Source of the DNA: Planctomycetales bacterium
Lineage (GTDB): Bacteria; Planctomycetota; Planctomycetia; Planctomycetales; Planctomycetaceae
NCBI GenBank assembly: GCA_028285345.1
Contig: JANQPT010000011.1
Span: 1-64,000, forward strand
Reading direction: 5' to 3'
Length of the DNA: 64,000 nucleotides
Below, one piece after another: positions 9,301-16,860 of this stretch. Below the pieces are notes generated by a model that ran no database searches, had not been told where the DNA came from, and saw only the letters and a program-made list of their open reading frames with translations. Both the position numbers and the translations under genes were made by a program. Position 1 is the stretch's first letter. Every line of letters begins with the position of its first letter.

Positions 9301-10398
9301 GATGCAAAAGACCAAGCTAACGACGGTGCGCCTCAGACAAATCAGAGGACGCCAATCAGCAATTCAGTGCTCGCGAATAACGAACAAAAAATATCCACAG
9401 CCGCAAAACAAGCTGATCCCCAAACAGCTCCAAAATCTCAGCCACAGGCCAACGGCGAGACCATCGACTCTCATACCGACCGCGTCCTCTCTGTGGCCTT
9501 CTCCCCAGATGGCAAACTCCTGGCGACTGGCGGCGGAAGCCTTGATACGAAACTAGCGAGACTGAATACTTGGGATGTGCAGTCGAGGCGATTGCTGCGC
9601 AATTTAGAAGGGCACACCAGTTCGATCAGCTCGCTCGCCTTCTCACCCGACGGCAAGTTACTTGTCAGCGGCAGTTACAACAAAGATCGCACTGCGCGGC
9701 TGTGGGATGTGGCGACTGGTAAAGAGAAACGCATCCTCTCCCGGCATGACGATCTTGTTACCTGCGTGATGTTTTCTCCAGACGGCAAAGAAATCGCATC
9801 AGCGAGCTATGACGGCACAGTCAAATTCTACGACGCGGCGTCCTTTGCGCAGACCGATTCCGTTGAAGAACTGACCGCCGCCGAACATTCGCCGTATGCG
9901 ATCGCCTATTCGCCCGACGGTAAATCAGTTGCGATCGCGGACATCGCCCGCAGGGAGCATCCGGTCGTAAGACGTTATGAGCGCAAGTCGCTTCAAAAGC
10001 AAGAGCCGCTACGACTGGGCGGGCGAAATTGCCAAGTGTACTCAGTTGTCTACAGTCCAGATGGGAAGACGATTGCGACGGCTTCGAATTACAAGATTGT
10101 GCGGCTCTGGGACGCGGAGACGGGAAAAGTTCGACACGTACTCAAAGACCACACGCGGAGTGTCAAATGTGTCGCCTTCTCACCTGATGGAAATACGCTC
10201 GCCACCGGTGGTAGCGACAAAAGCATCCGATTTTGGGACGTTGAAACGGGCAAGGCCGGGAGAGTTCTCTTCGGCCATCAGGAGAACGTCCGCGCGCTGG
10301 CGTTTTCCCCCAACGGCAAGCTGCTCGCCTCTGCGGGCGGAGAATCGACCGACGGCAAAGGTTCCGGTGAAATCATGCTCTGGGACCTCGAAAAATAG
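3355..10398 (+). CDS. Giant BlaR1-like M56 protease with repeat and WD40 domains
   Basis: The protein has 2347 residues. Four membrane segments lie near residues 17-37, 52-71, 148-168 and 362-383. Between segments 3 and 4 sits the zinc protease site HELAH (from His246) plus the downstream ERENATDD motif, as in BlaR1/M56 peptidases, where it faces the cytoplasm. After segment 4 come about 1960 residues expected outside the membrane. Two copies of a ~508-residue module start FQVRIRAIDE (403) and FQVQIRAVDE (911); each has carboxypeptidase-regulatory-like Ig folds (GxVxDxxGxPVxGAxV). Next is a segment with LYVDLNGNGDLSEPGE (about 1750), then seven WD40 repeats from about 2038 to the end. The ATG at 3355 has GGAGAAG before it; an upstream TTG at 3316 is less likely. 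It is the expected partner of the BlaI gene just upstream. BlaR1 itself is only about 600 residues. Confidence 0.85.
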   Translation: MHAWPWFDESFTERLSITLLHFLWQGCLIAVLVFVLARMLRRASSQLRYCGNVAALLLLVCCLPVTFAILAPPHADHHEILQFEDAKPDSLETSVELGTETAAILSTPRAATDHQPATPVAEVETPVPETLAENVSQDDRWLPHPWVETLIATYFIGVALMLARLAGALWGGQRLRRSAIPIQESDLLLMLKRQATTLRLKAVPLLAYCEEISTPVVVGILRPMVLLPAALAGGLTPDQLQSIVTHELAHIRRFDLLVSLLQRLAEAFLFFHPAVWYVNRRINVERENATDDMVLAAGFQPVHYADALVRMAELSMSLRRSRTAGQSVALAAAGDSESEFKRRVLRLVDIHNQPRLRLTRWGLSLFIAITLAAAGSPFLVEIWADQDAETDKQSEKPEPEEQFQVRIRAIDEVTGKPIPNLTIRVRLENKDTWHEGNGDGEFTAKLPSSTPRYCDFTVRAKGYVPMRADWNNRAGRPRDEIPKAFTFSMARPITVGGTVVDEDDKPVTGATVLFSAMDRNSYLPWRERQEIYEVECVTDGKGRWRCDLAPPKLHEGMFKVNHSEFMPTGLINLQNKGLIEQVKLRSHRLVLQRGFAIRGRVTDPDGQPIDGAFVALNNCSDTPDEPFITTDADGRYVFERVAPRTTEAKNRNANRMSVTAIKPGFAPQVFPVPRSRDSLENPADPDERVVDFQLKPGATARLRVIDSGGKPISNLNVRPDYWRDSRTLYFFSANSGFAKRFDIPLTTDDRGVWEWTWAPPGDSIKYLISGEGFMTNTDCELTAVAAGAEAEVKILRSQVIAGLVVDSETKQPIDTFIVEQGSENRHLRDIHWSNLRRNRNGRFRREVTWPWENGYRYRISAAGYEAYITENFPVEPGEVRRVFHMKKAIPKAEKGQSEKPGTTKPESKPQFQVQIRAVDEATGKPIANPKFGVQLGKDLNWHDGDARGKFVATLPTAAPRYCYLKVRADGYTPMRAFWRNGKGRPRDDVPRVFTFPMTKAITVGGTVVDEDGKPVPGATVRFGASDLKSHPGRRATASFRGEEYTTDEQGRWTCDLAPPQMSSGSVKVNHPDFVDHGTNISVDNRIEQLMARTLRSVLKRGFVVRGRVIDPAGNPVEGAILAQGELNSYSHKGPFIKTDREGRYRFEKVAPRNQGLNDRQPNRMTITVVKPGYAPQQLPIPGFGDAVDAQFDPLERIIDFQMQPGVTIKMKFVDTTGNPIPNYHVMAQLWKETQALEAYSINELGIPRRSNKDGVWEWTWAPPGDRITYYMYGRGYMRIHNHKLTAGPNGLDETIEIARPQVITGIVVDKVTKQPINEFVVEKGFLGMAGHPDGISWGSERQGRRGKFRRETVMPHKQGYRYRILAEGYEPYVTDVIPVVEGEVQLRAFLQRAAASKPKSRESREPPESPPANLRQPMPKPIKSAGLESTEPTLAFLSWSHNPPEDANVPLDGEYWLPSGKRIVSQDALAPLRRVGRGRNTERVQWPVLHLFVSDPGFTKPSWGRLELLSSNGKTPNLSYLRPSNTRYALPAKGLPGWMLFQVESSSIPANGAVRLRYASGVDVKKLHEFSVDASPGRLFDADVSPDVGAYLLGIGERANGNSFVSIFVEPRWAADFEYYVTAADQRKQQVWPSNVLRAEATGDSVGFTFEFGQPLSASSGFRLSRSPLKTISFRNVSFRPKDKGSQSQVVSGNDGDIKQSERGKIAAGKQDVASKDPSRQPLRKRPAGLSPQAQYCLLTFGARADKQIWMIHDADQLYVDLNGNGDLSEPGERFLEKEEKGFQIPGITSRGFVIPPSRQSPPQLRRYFPMRVSWQSSGEQYLWVRLIVEGRFWQESTISASVNDAEYAPILHFDGPLSYMLLHPNKHFTQTAKHLSGLSIGLGTVSPTGDTTYVQFDDRPFDEKLLPQLTVRYFPTRDAKPQPIGHTNFKPGQYGGELIASLKPAFELQRGEFEIEVSDQENSHLSAKALKRRIPLVNQVLDAKDQANDGAPQTNQRTPISNSVLANNEQKISTAAKQADPQTAPKSQPQANGETIDSHTDRVLSVAFSPDGKLLATGGGSLDTKLARLNTWDVQSRRLLRNLEGHTSSISSLAFSPDGKLLVSGSYNKDRTARLWDVATGKEKRILSRHDDLVTCVMFSPDGKEIASASYDGTVKFYDAASFAQTDSVEELTAAEHSPYAIAYSPDGKSVAIADIARREHPVVRRYERKSLQKQEPLRLGGRNCQVYSVVYSPDGKTIATASNYKIVRLWDAETGKVRHVLKDHTRSVKCVAFSPDGNTLATGGSDKSIRFWDVETGKAGRVLFGHQENVRALAFSPNGKLLASAGGESTDGKGSGEIMLWDLEK

Positions 10399-10546
10399 CC
10401 CACAGGACGACGGAGATCGGATTTCGTATGCCGGGGCATAACAGGCAAGGCCGTGTTTGACGCCGCGGTAACCCCAAAAATGTCAATCGACAGGTCCGTG
10501 TTATGACCGCGGCCCGCTCGCAGATCCGGCACCCTCAGGACCAGAA

Positions 10547-12769
10547 TTATCGCGTCACTTTCGTCCGATCCTCGACGCTAAAATCGACACTCCACCCATC
10601 AACTGAAACGACCTTACCGGTCAATGTCGCCTCAACCGGCGTGAACCCCGCATCCCCAATCTCGAACACGACACAGTAGTCATTCGCCGTCGATCCGGAC
10701 TGCGGCTTGATGAACACCGAATAGCTGCCGAACACATCACGCCCTGAATCGTCATCCCTGAATAAATAGCCGCGACGATCGTAGCGTTCGCCCTCTGGCC
10801 CTTCCGTCGCTTTGCCGGGGCCCCCGCGAACTTCAATTCTCCCCGGCGTCAGCAACGTCGCATGGATCGCCACCTCGTCGTTCACCGCCGCAAACCTGTT
10901 GCCGCTGACGGCCGGCTGATTCATTACGCGACAACCCCAGCAGTTCACCAAACCGGGGCCGGTAACAACTCGGTCATACACAACAACAATCTCCCGCCCG
11001 CCCGCCGGTTTTAGATGCACAAGCGTCCGCTTGCACTTCTGCACGTCGATCGGTTTCTTACCTGACACCCAGATGCGGGCCGAATCGACGCCGAACACAT
11101 GATGGTCCGCTTCCCCCTGGTTTTCAGTCGGAGACGATGCGCGATACCCGCTGCGTGAGGCCGCTTCAAACGGATAAGTGGCCCGCGGCACGCGTTCGTC
11201 CGTCCCCTTGAGGTGTACGGCGCCCCACATGGTCGAACCACCGACTGGCACCAAACCCGCTTTGCCTTCGGGGTAAATCCAGATCCCCGAACCAAACTGC
11301 GGTTCGGTCGATCCTTTTTTCGCTCGGCCCCGGATGATGAGCTTTTCTCCGCGAGAGGTGATCGACATTAACCCGGGAAACTTCTCATAACGATTGGTGT
11401 CGATCGGCCGACAATCGAGACGCACTTCTGTGGCGTCATCGTCCCAACTTGAACGCGAGATGCACAAATCGCCGCCGTCCAAGAAATGCGCGGTCGGCAT
11501 TCCCAGTTCCGCAGGAGATTTTGCCGGCACGGAGCGGTCGCTAACAATCAGCGAAAACACATCTCGCAAAGTTCCGTCCGTGTATTTATTCAGCAACCAT
11601 TGTGCGAGCGAGGCAGAATCAGGATCGAAGTCCTTGTAAGCCCCCGTTGCCAGCACGAGCGGTTCGGTTGGACCAATCTTCTCACCGGCGCTCAGTTCAT
11701 ACGCAACCCAGTGGGCCATTCGCCGCATCGCGTTGTTGTCGTGCAAGACGGCGTTATCGCCGGTCGCCGACTGCCATGCCGCGAGCAGGAACGGCGTGCG
11801 GTAATAAAACATGCCGTTGTAGCCGCTGAGAATTGCTTCGTTGTGATGTCCCGCCTGCGTTCCGCCGCTGTTGAGGGCCATGAGATTGTGTAGGTCGAGG
11901 AGCGCCCCATTCTCAGGGTCGTAGATCGGATAAATACGCCCGTCTTGCCCATCGAGCATTCGCTGAAACACGTATTCGCACCATTCATCTCTCACGCCGT
12001 CGCCGTGAAACGCGAGTGCCATAACACCACGTGTTAAGTAAGCCCGGTCATGGCCTCTCGGTTCGTGGAGGTTATTTCCAAACCACGATCCTCTCGCTTC
12101 GTCTTTGGTCTTGTGAAGCGCGTACGTGACTTCCCATTCATCAGCGATACCCGCTTCAGGCATTTTCATCCCGTGCTGTCCCATCAACACCGCCATCGCG
12201 CGTTCCCGTTCATCGGAAGTGAACAGGTCGTAACACCAGTCATAAACCAGGATGCTGAAAAACGCCTGGTCGCCGAACCGCGGAATCGCAGCCTCTTGTT
12301 TTAACAGCCAATCTTTGGCAACGATCCCGTTTTGATGTTCGCCAAGACAGACATATCGCAGCGCTTTGTACACCGGCGTCTTCTGGTAGAACCGCAGGCC
12401 CCTCGCATACTGCCGGCTGTTCAACTTCGCGGCGACCTCTTCCCTGTTATCTGGAGTGACGAGCAATCGCGGATGACCGGCACGAACTTTGATGCCTTCT
12501 GGCGGTCGCGTCCGAAACGTCCATTGTCGGCCATTGACCGTGAGCGGATAGACGTCAGCGACCTGACGATTTCGATTGCCTTGGTTCGCATCGGCTTCGG
12601 CGATTTCTCGATCGTCGCCGGCGCCAATCGCGACCTCGTCCGCTACAGTCCGATCAGCGTGCGATGAATTGTTCGCCGGCGGTCGAGATCGCTTGGCGGA
12701 GTTCTCTCGTGCAATTAAATACGCCGAGCAAACCAGGACAGTGGCGATGACAATCAGTTTCGTTCTCAT
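10547..12769 (-). CDS. Heparinase II/III-like exported polysaccharide lyase
   Basis: The 740-residue protein has an N-terminal hydrophobic segment (residues 4-20, then an arginine/lysine and polar low-complexity region), suggesting export or membrane anchoring. The middle (about 95-430) is helix-rich with motifs such as HPRLLVTPDN, WCYDLFT, NNLHEPRGHDRAY and AGHHNEAILSGYNGMFYY, consistent with the alpha/alpha toroid of heparinase II/III and alginate lyase families. The C-terminal half (DGGDLCISRSSWDDDA, then FPGLMSITSRGEKLIIRG) resembles the beta-sandwich of the heparinase II/III superfamily, where the usual text is (M/I)RSxWD and a buried strand near a glycine-rich turn. The substrate cannot be read. 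It is convergent with the M56 gene and not obviously in an operon. Confidence 0.65.
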   Translation of the reverse strand: MRTKLIVIATVLVCSAYLIARENSAKRSRPPANNSSHADRTVADEVAIGAGDDREIAEADANQGNRNRQVADVYPLTVNGRQWTFRTRPPEGIKVRAGHPRLLVTPDNREEVAAKLNSRQYARGLRFYQKTPVYKALRYVCLGEHQNGIVAKDWLLKQEAAIPRFGDQAFFSILVYDWCYDLFTSDERERAMAVLMGQHGMKMPEAGIADEWEVTYALHKTKDEARGSWFGNNLHEPRGHDRAYLTRGVMALAFHGDGVRDEWCEYVFQRMLDGQDGRIYPIYDPENGALLDLHNLMALNSGGTQAGHHNEAILSGYNGMFYYRTPFLLAAWQSATGDNAVLHDNNAMRRMAHWVAYELSAGEKIGPTEPLVLATGAYKDFDPDSASLAQWLLNKYTDGTLRDVFSLIVSDRSVPAKSPAELGMPTAHFLDGGDLCISRSSWDDDATEVRLDCRPIDTNRYEKFPGLMSITSRGEKLIIRGRAKKGSTEPQFGSGIWIYPEGKAGLVPVGGSTMWGAVHLKGTDERVPRATYPFEAASRSGYRASSPTENQGEADHHVFGVDSARIWVSGKKPIDVQKCKRTLVHLKPAGGREIVVVYDRVVTGPGLVNCWGCRVMNQPAVSGNRFAAVNDEVAIHATLLTPGRIEVRGGPGKATEGPEGERYDRRGYLFRDDDSGRDVFGSYSVFIKPQSGSTANDYCVVFEIGDAGFTPVEATLTGKVVSVDGWSVDFSVEDRTKVTR

Positions 12770-13362
12770 TGGAGATCGTGCTCCGACAGCGCAACAATTA
12801 GGAGGCTCGGTCGTCGGCCGTAATTTCTGCCATTCTCAAGCCCGCTCTACCGGGCGACAAGGTCAGTACTCGAAGTTTCGCCAACCGGCGGCGCATTTGT
12901 CGACTGAGGTGGAGATTCCGCTGCTTGGAGAATTCGGCCGAATCTGCAGCGTTTCGCTTTTTCAATCATACGCGAAGCAGCGGCGCGATTGTTTGATAAC
13001 AGCCCGCTCCGTCGCTGCGAAGGCAGCCATCTGTGAGGATATGCGCGATGATAGGAGCAAGAAAGAGGGGACGACGGTGGGGAGGGCGTCGTCAGCCGCC
13101 GACAACCTTCGCCACAAAGAGAAATAGCCCGTGAATCGACGGGCGTTCGCCTTGGTGTTACCCAAGCCGTCGACTCGAACGGGCGTTAGCTCAGTATAGC
13201 GCGTTGGGTCGCCGGATGCAATCATTTTCTGGCAATTTGCCAACAATAATGCTTTTTCGGCGAACGGCCAAATTGAGCTCTTGATTCCGGATCCGAGCAG
13301 GGCATCGGCAGCATCGACCGTCTCCGCCTTTCACAGTTTGCAGAATCCTCAGTCGTGGTTTA
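12770..13362. other. Intergenic region with a long imperfect hairpin
   Basis: About 590 bp lie between a minus-strand gene and a divergent small membrane protein gene. Open frames here are short and unlike known families. The only clear structure is the hairpin at 13133-13176 (separate entry). Confidence 0.4.
13133..13176. repeat. Long inverted repeat (structured intergenic element)
   Basis: The left arm GAATCGACGG (13133-13142) pairs with CCGTCGACTC (13167-13176) with one mismatch. Inside, CTTGG (13151-13155) pairs with CCAAG (13162-13166) around a short loop, leaving an 8-nt bulge. There is no T-tract, so it is not a standard terminator. It could be a cruciform, a repeat-family member or part of an untranslated RNA. 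Confidence 0.4.
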
Positions 13363-13794
13363 ATGTCAACTTCAAAACGGAGTCAGTGGCCGCTGGTCCG
13401 GCCGAAAAACTGCATCACCCACGCGGCACGGCAGACCGAAGTCTACCGGCGGATTCCCTTAGCGATTCTGATGACCGAACAATTGGCGAAGTTGTCTGTG
13501 CCGGCGCGGGCAGCGCTCTGCGCCTGGTGGTTGACCCACTTCTGCTCAGCCACCGCGGTGGCGTTGTTCTACGACGACATCGTGGCGGGCATATTCATGA
13601 TCAAACAAGGGGACGCCCAAATCTGGGGCGTCGTGATCGCCTTTGTTTTTCACTTTGCCGCCAACATCTTCCTCGTTCTCGCAGTCGCGGTCCTGTGGAA
13701 CTCACCGCGGGTCACCGAGTACTGCTGGCGATACCGTTTTGTCATCGACGGCGTGGTCTCCCTACCGTTGGTCGTGTCAATCTTTCTCCAGTGA
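13363..13794 (+). CDS. Small hypothetical membrane protein
   Basis: The frame gives 143 residues with three or so hydrophobic segments (near residues 48-70, 82-106 and 124-142) and ends SLPLVVSIFLQ. I do not recognise a family. The N-terminal 35 residues are basic and irregular, so the true start may be the in-frame ATG at 13471 (107 residues, MTEQLAKLSVPARAAL). Neither start has a clear Shine-Dalgarno sequence. The gene is convergent with the DUF1080 gene, only 14 bp away. Membrane location is likely; no function can be offered. Confidence 0.5.
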   Translation: MSTSKRSQWPLVRPKNCITHAARQTEVYRRIPLAILMTEQLAKLSVPARAALCAWWLTHFCSATAVALFYDDIVAGIFMIKQGDAQIWGVVIAFVFHFAANIFLVLAVAVLWNSPRVTEYCWRYRFVIDGVVSLPLVVSIFLQ

Positions 13795-13808
13795 CGTTGT
13801 CGCACTCG

Positions 13809-14471
13809 TCAATCGAGTTCCTTGATGCGAATCTTGCGCCAGGCGACTTCGTACGGCCCTGTCCCTTTGGCAATGCCGTGAACCTGCAGGCCGATGAAAC
13901 CCTTCGGGTGCGTCTCATGAGCTTTCTCGTCGGTGAGATCTTCAATCGGCTTGCCGTTGATCCAGGTTTGAATTCGCGGCCCTTTGGCGACGACGCGAAA
14001 CTTATTCCACTCTCCGTCTTTAAACGTCTTGCGCGGTTTCCGCCGATCCTCCGGCGTCAGCCAGCCACGGCCCGTCGCTTCGCCGTAGATATAGCCCGCT
14101 TCAGCGCCGCCGGCGCCGCTGGCTTCGATCTCCACTTGAGGCCCGTTCACCCGGCCGGTCTTCGTATTCCCTTTCGTTTTTGAGCGAATTTGCACGCCCG
14201 AGTTCAGCTTGTCGTGAACCTTGACTTCAAATTCCAGCTCAAAATCGCCGTATTCTTTGTCGCTACACAGAAATGAATTCGGGCTGCCTTCATTGGTCTT
14301 GCCGACAATGGTCTCATCGACGACACGGTAGGTAGCCGTCCCGTTGCGCTGCGTCCAACCCTTGAGCGTTTTGCCGTCAAACAGGGGCTTCCATTCACCG
14401 GCGGCGGCAGTCGTAGCAATCAACGCGCAACTGAATCCAAAGAGTACACTCATTCGGAAATGTCTGATCAT
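13809..14471 (-). CDS. DUF1080 (3-keto-disaccharide hydrolase) protein
   Basis: The 220-residue protein has a signal peptide (cleavage after about ATTAAAG) and a single DUF1080 concanavalin-like domain. The start WKPLFDGKTLKGWTQRNG is the family hallmark, followed by FLCSDKEYGDFELEFEVKV, NSGVQIRS, QVEIEA and GEWNKFRVVAKGPRIQTWING. DUF1080 members have been shown to hydrolyse 3-keto-glycosides, and in planctomycetes they are highly amplified. Upstream on the same strand are a Gfo/Idh/MocA dehydrogenase (28 bp away), which could make 3-keto sugars, and a TIM-barrel isomerase, which supports a periplasmic role in 3-keto-glycoside breakdown. That specific reaction is inference from family and neighbourhood. 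Confidence 0.88.
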   Translation of the reverse strand: MIRHFRMSVLFGFSCALIATTAAAGEWKPLFDGKTLKGWTQRNGTATYRVVDETIVGKTNEGSPNSFLCSDKEYGDFELEFEVKVHDKLNSGVQIRSKTKGNTKTGRVNGPQVEIEASGAGGAEAGYIYGEATGRGWLTPEDRRKPRKTFKDGEWNKFRVVAKGPRIQTWINGKPIEDLTDEKAHETHPKGFIGLQVHGIAKGTGPYEVAWRKIRIKELD

Positions 14472-14499
14472 GTCATATTACCTTTGGGAAAGTTGTTGA

Positions 14500-15657
14500 T
14501 TAGGAGATATCAATCCACGACCGTTCGGCGGCGCTCGTCAGAACGGCATCGCAGATCTTCTGTGTCGCAAGCGCGTCGCGGAATGTCGGTTGTGTGTGGT
14601 CACCGGTTTCCAAACCCTTGAGAAAATCGGCCAGCGCGTTGGTAAAGGTGTGCTCATAGCCGATCGTACAGCCCGGCACCCACCAGCGGTCCATGTAGGG
14701 ATGTTCGAAGTTGGTCACGTGAATCCGCCGCCAGCCGGTGAGGTGGTCTTCGACCTTCTTGCCTGTTGACGGATTGGCGTACTCGAAATACTGCAGAATC
14801 TGCGGGTCTTCCAGATCAAAAAAGACCGACCCGTCCGCTCCGTTAAGTTCGAACGTGTTGTAGTTCTTGCGGCCGCGGGCGTAGCGCGAGCTTTCGAAGG
14901 TTCCCATCGAGCCGTTTTCGAAACGGGCCAAAAACATACAGGCATCATCAATGCCGACTGGCTGGACCTCTCCGGTATCTTGGTGCACGCGCTCCTTAAC
15001 GAACGTCTCCGTCGCGCCACTGACCGAGGTGATCGGCCCATTGAGCCAAATCGCTGTGTCGATGGAGTGCGCCAAGAGATCGCCCGTCACGCCGCTACCG
15101 GCAACATCGACATCCAGCCGCCACAATGTCGCTCCACCTTGCGGCACGTCCTCGGCAATGGTCCAGTCCTGCAGGTAAGTCGCGCGATAGTGAAATGGCC
15201 GGCCAATTCGTCCTTCGTCGACCAATTGCCGCGCCAGAGAAATCGCCGGCACCCGGCGGTAGTTGTACCAGACCATCGTCGGCACGCCCGCCTTTTCGAC
15301 GGCGGCGGTCATCACCTCCGCTTCGGCCGTGTCCATGGCCAACGGCTTTTCGCAGAGCACCATTTTCCCCGCTTCAGCAGCGGCGATCGCCATGTCGTGA
15401 TGCGTGTTATTCGGCGAGCCGATATCGATCACATCAATGTCATCACGCTCGATCAGTTTACGCCAATCGGTCTCGTAGGACTCCCAACCCCAATTGTCAG
15501 CGAACTCCTTGATCTTGTCTTCCTTACGCGCGCAGCACGCTTTGAGCACCGGCTGGTACTCCAGGTCAAAAAACTGGCTCACCTGCCGGTAGGCGTTGGA
15601 ATGCGCCCGTCCCATAAATCCATAGCCGATGAGGCCGATATTGAGAGGTTTGGTCAT
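14500..15657 (-). CDS. Gfo/Idh/MocA-family oxidoreductase
   Basis: The 385-residue NAD(P)-dependent dehydrogenase begins [22 protein letters not shown], a Rossmann GxGxxG motif. It continues with [21 protein letters not shown] and the family signature [13 protein letters not shown], whose Lys is catalytic, then a C-terminal alpha/beta domain containing [19 protein letters not shown]. The ATG at 15657 is chosen because it starts directly at the conserved fold; a longer frame to 15690 adds 11 unconserved residues. Such enzymes oxidise or reduce sugar hydroxyls, often at C3. Next to a DUF1080 hydrolase and a sugar isomerase, a role in 3-keto-sugar metabolism is plausible but unproven. No signal peptide is seen, so it is cytoplasmic. 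Confidence 0.9.
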   Translation of the reverse strand: MTKPLNIGLIGYGFMGRAHSNAYRQVSQFFDLEYQPVLKACCARKEDKIKEFADNWGWESYETDWRKLIERDDIDVIDIGSPNNTHHDMAIAAAEAGKMVLCEKPLAMDTAEAEVMTAAVEKAGVPTMVWYNYRRVPAISLARQLVDEGRIGRPFHYRATYLQDWTIAEDVPQGGATLWRLDVDVAGSGVTGDLLAHSIDTAIWLNGPITSVSGATETFVKERVHQDTGEVQPVGIDDACMFLARFENGSMGTFESSRYARGRKNYNTFELNGADGSVFFDLEDPQILQYFEYANPSTGKKVEDHLTGWRRIHVTNFEHPYMDRWWVPGCTIGYEHTFTNALADFLKGLETGDHTQPTFRDALATQKICDAVLTSAAERSWIDIS

Positions 15658-15734
15658 AATCGTTCGCTCGCTATCAAATCGGTAAGACAATCAGTTGTAG
15701 TCACATTTCCGAAGAATCGCACATCGATAACAAG

Positions 15735-15832
15735 CCCCGTTAACGGGGATTCACCGCGCCAGCGGTAATAGCCCCGCCATTCATGGCGGGGAATCTTGGG
15801 GCGGGTTGCAGCAATCCCCGTTCACGGGGATT
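15735..15832. repeat. Cluster of three GC-rich palindromes
   Basis: Three perfect or near-perfect inverted repeats sit in one intergenic gap: CCCCGTTAACGGGG (15735-15748), a CCCCGCCAT/ATGGCGGGG pair (15772-15791) and AATCCCCGTTCACGGGGATT (15813-15832). They share a CCCCG core and GGGGATTC text. They lie between two co-directional genes and lack T-tracts. They look like members of a dispersed palindromic repeat family rather than terminators. Confidence 0.6.
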
Positions 15833-15857
15833 CTCGCTGCTCCGGCTTTAGCCGCTC

Positions 15858-16769
15858 TCAACCATATTTCGCGACGAGCCCGTCCAACGCCGTTTTGCAT
15901 TTAGCCGTCGCCGCCCAGGCATCCGGCCAGAAGCAGAGATCGATCGTCCACCAGTCGTGTGGGAGTTCTTCCTTGGCCAGTGCGGGCACAATCTCATCAA
16001 AATTCAACACGCCCTCGCCGAACGGCGGGTGGCTCGAGGTTTCGTCGCTGCCGTCCGCATCCAGGTGGCAGCTATTGTCGGAATCAATCAAATGGATGTG
16101 ATTGATCCGTCCTGACAGCATACCGATGAATTCCAACTGCCCGCCCGGCAGCGACTCCTTATCTCCGTAGTGCCGCGCGCCGTTAACGGCGATCATCTGG
16201 CCGTGGCAAGTGTCGTACTGGATGCCGAAATTGTCGTTGGGGATTGCGTCGAGAATCTTCACCACGTCCGACGGCTTATTAAACGCAAATCCCGGCTCGC
16301 ATTCCCAGGTGATGTACAGCCCATTGTCCGCTGCAATCGGACAGCATTTCTTCCAGGTTTCCGTCACCCGCTGAAATGCGATGTCGTAGTCGACATCGTC
16401 CAAGATCGTCGGCGGCTGCACACAATCGACGCGGATGCCCTGAATGCCGATGTCGCGGCAAAACTCGGCGTTCTTCGTAAATTCGGCGATGTACTTCGAC
16501 TGGTCGTCGGTATTGATCAATTGCTCGCCCCACAGATTGGCGGCCAATCCGCTAAAGCCGAGCCCCCACTCCTTCATTTTCCCGACCAGTTCATCGCGCT
16601 GCGATTTTTCAGGCAAATCGTCCGGGTTCGGATGCGGAGGAAACCCGCCTAATTCCACGCCGTCAAAACCGAGTTCCTTCAGCTTGGTGCAAACGGTTTC
16701 AAAATCAACCGGATTATCGGCATATGGCCCAATCGTATACGCCCAAGAACCAATCGATGTGCGTTTCAT
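15858..16769 (-). CDS. TIM-barrel sugar phosphate isomerase/epimerase
   Basis: The 303-residue protein has the xylose-isomerase-like TIM-barrel pattern: KLKELGFDGVELGGF near the start, GIQGIRVDCVQPP, LYITWECEPGF, FGIQYDTCHGQM and INHIHLIDSD, with acidic and histidine residues placed as metal ligands (Glu, Asp-x-x-His, His, Glu). Family members isomerise or epimerise sugars and inositols, and the exact substrate cannot be inferred. No signal peptide is present. It is co-directional with the Gfo/Idh/MocA and DUF1080 genes, separated from them by palindromic repeats, and with the cupin gene upstream. The four genes form a plausible carbohydrate catabolism cluster. Confidence 0.85.
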   Translation of the reverse strand: MKRTSIGSWAYTIGPYADNPVDFETVCTKLKELGFDGVELGGFPPHPNPDDLPEKSQRDELVGKMKEWGLGFSGLAANLWGEQLINTDDQSKYIAEFTKNAEFCRDIGIQGIRVDCVQPPTILDDVDYDIAFQRVTETWKKCCPIAADNGLYITWECEPGFAFNKPSDVVKILDAIPNDNFGIQYDTCHGQMIAVNGARHYGDKESLPGGQLEFIGMLSGRINHIHLIDSDNSCHLDADGSDETSSHPPFGEGVLNFDEIVPALAKEELPHDWWTIDLCFWPDAWAATAKCKTALDGLVAKYG

Positions 16770-16860
16770 GTGTTATGTTCCTTATCTGTTTTCTATTTGC
16801 GGGGATCAAAAACCCAAACCGACCGCTTGCGGTCGCGTGCGACGTTGCATACCCATCGTG

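Noticed and set aside
13181-13203. tRNA-like 5' text (GGGCGTTAGCTCAG, then GCGC)
   Set aside because: The D arm is too short and no anticodon or T arm follows; likely chance or a very decayed remnant.
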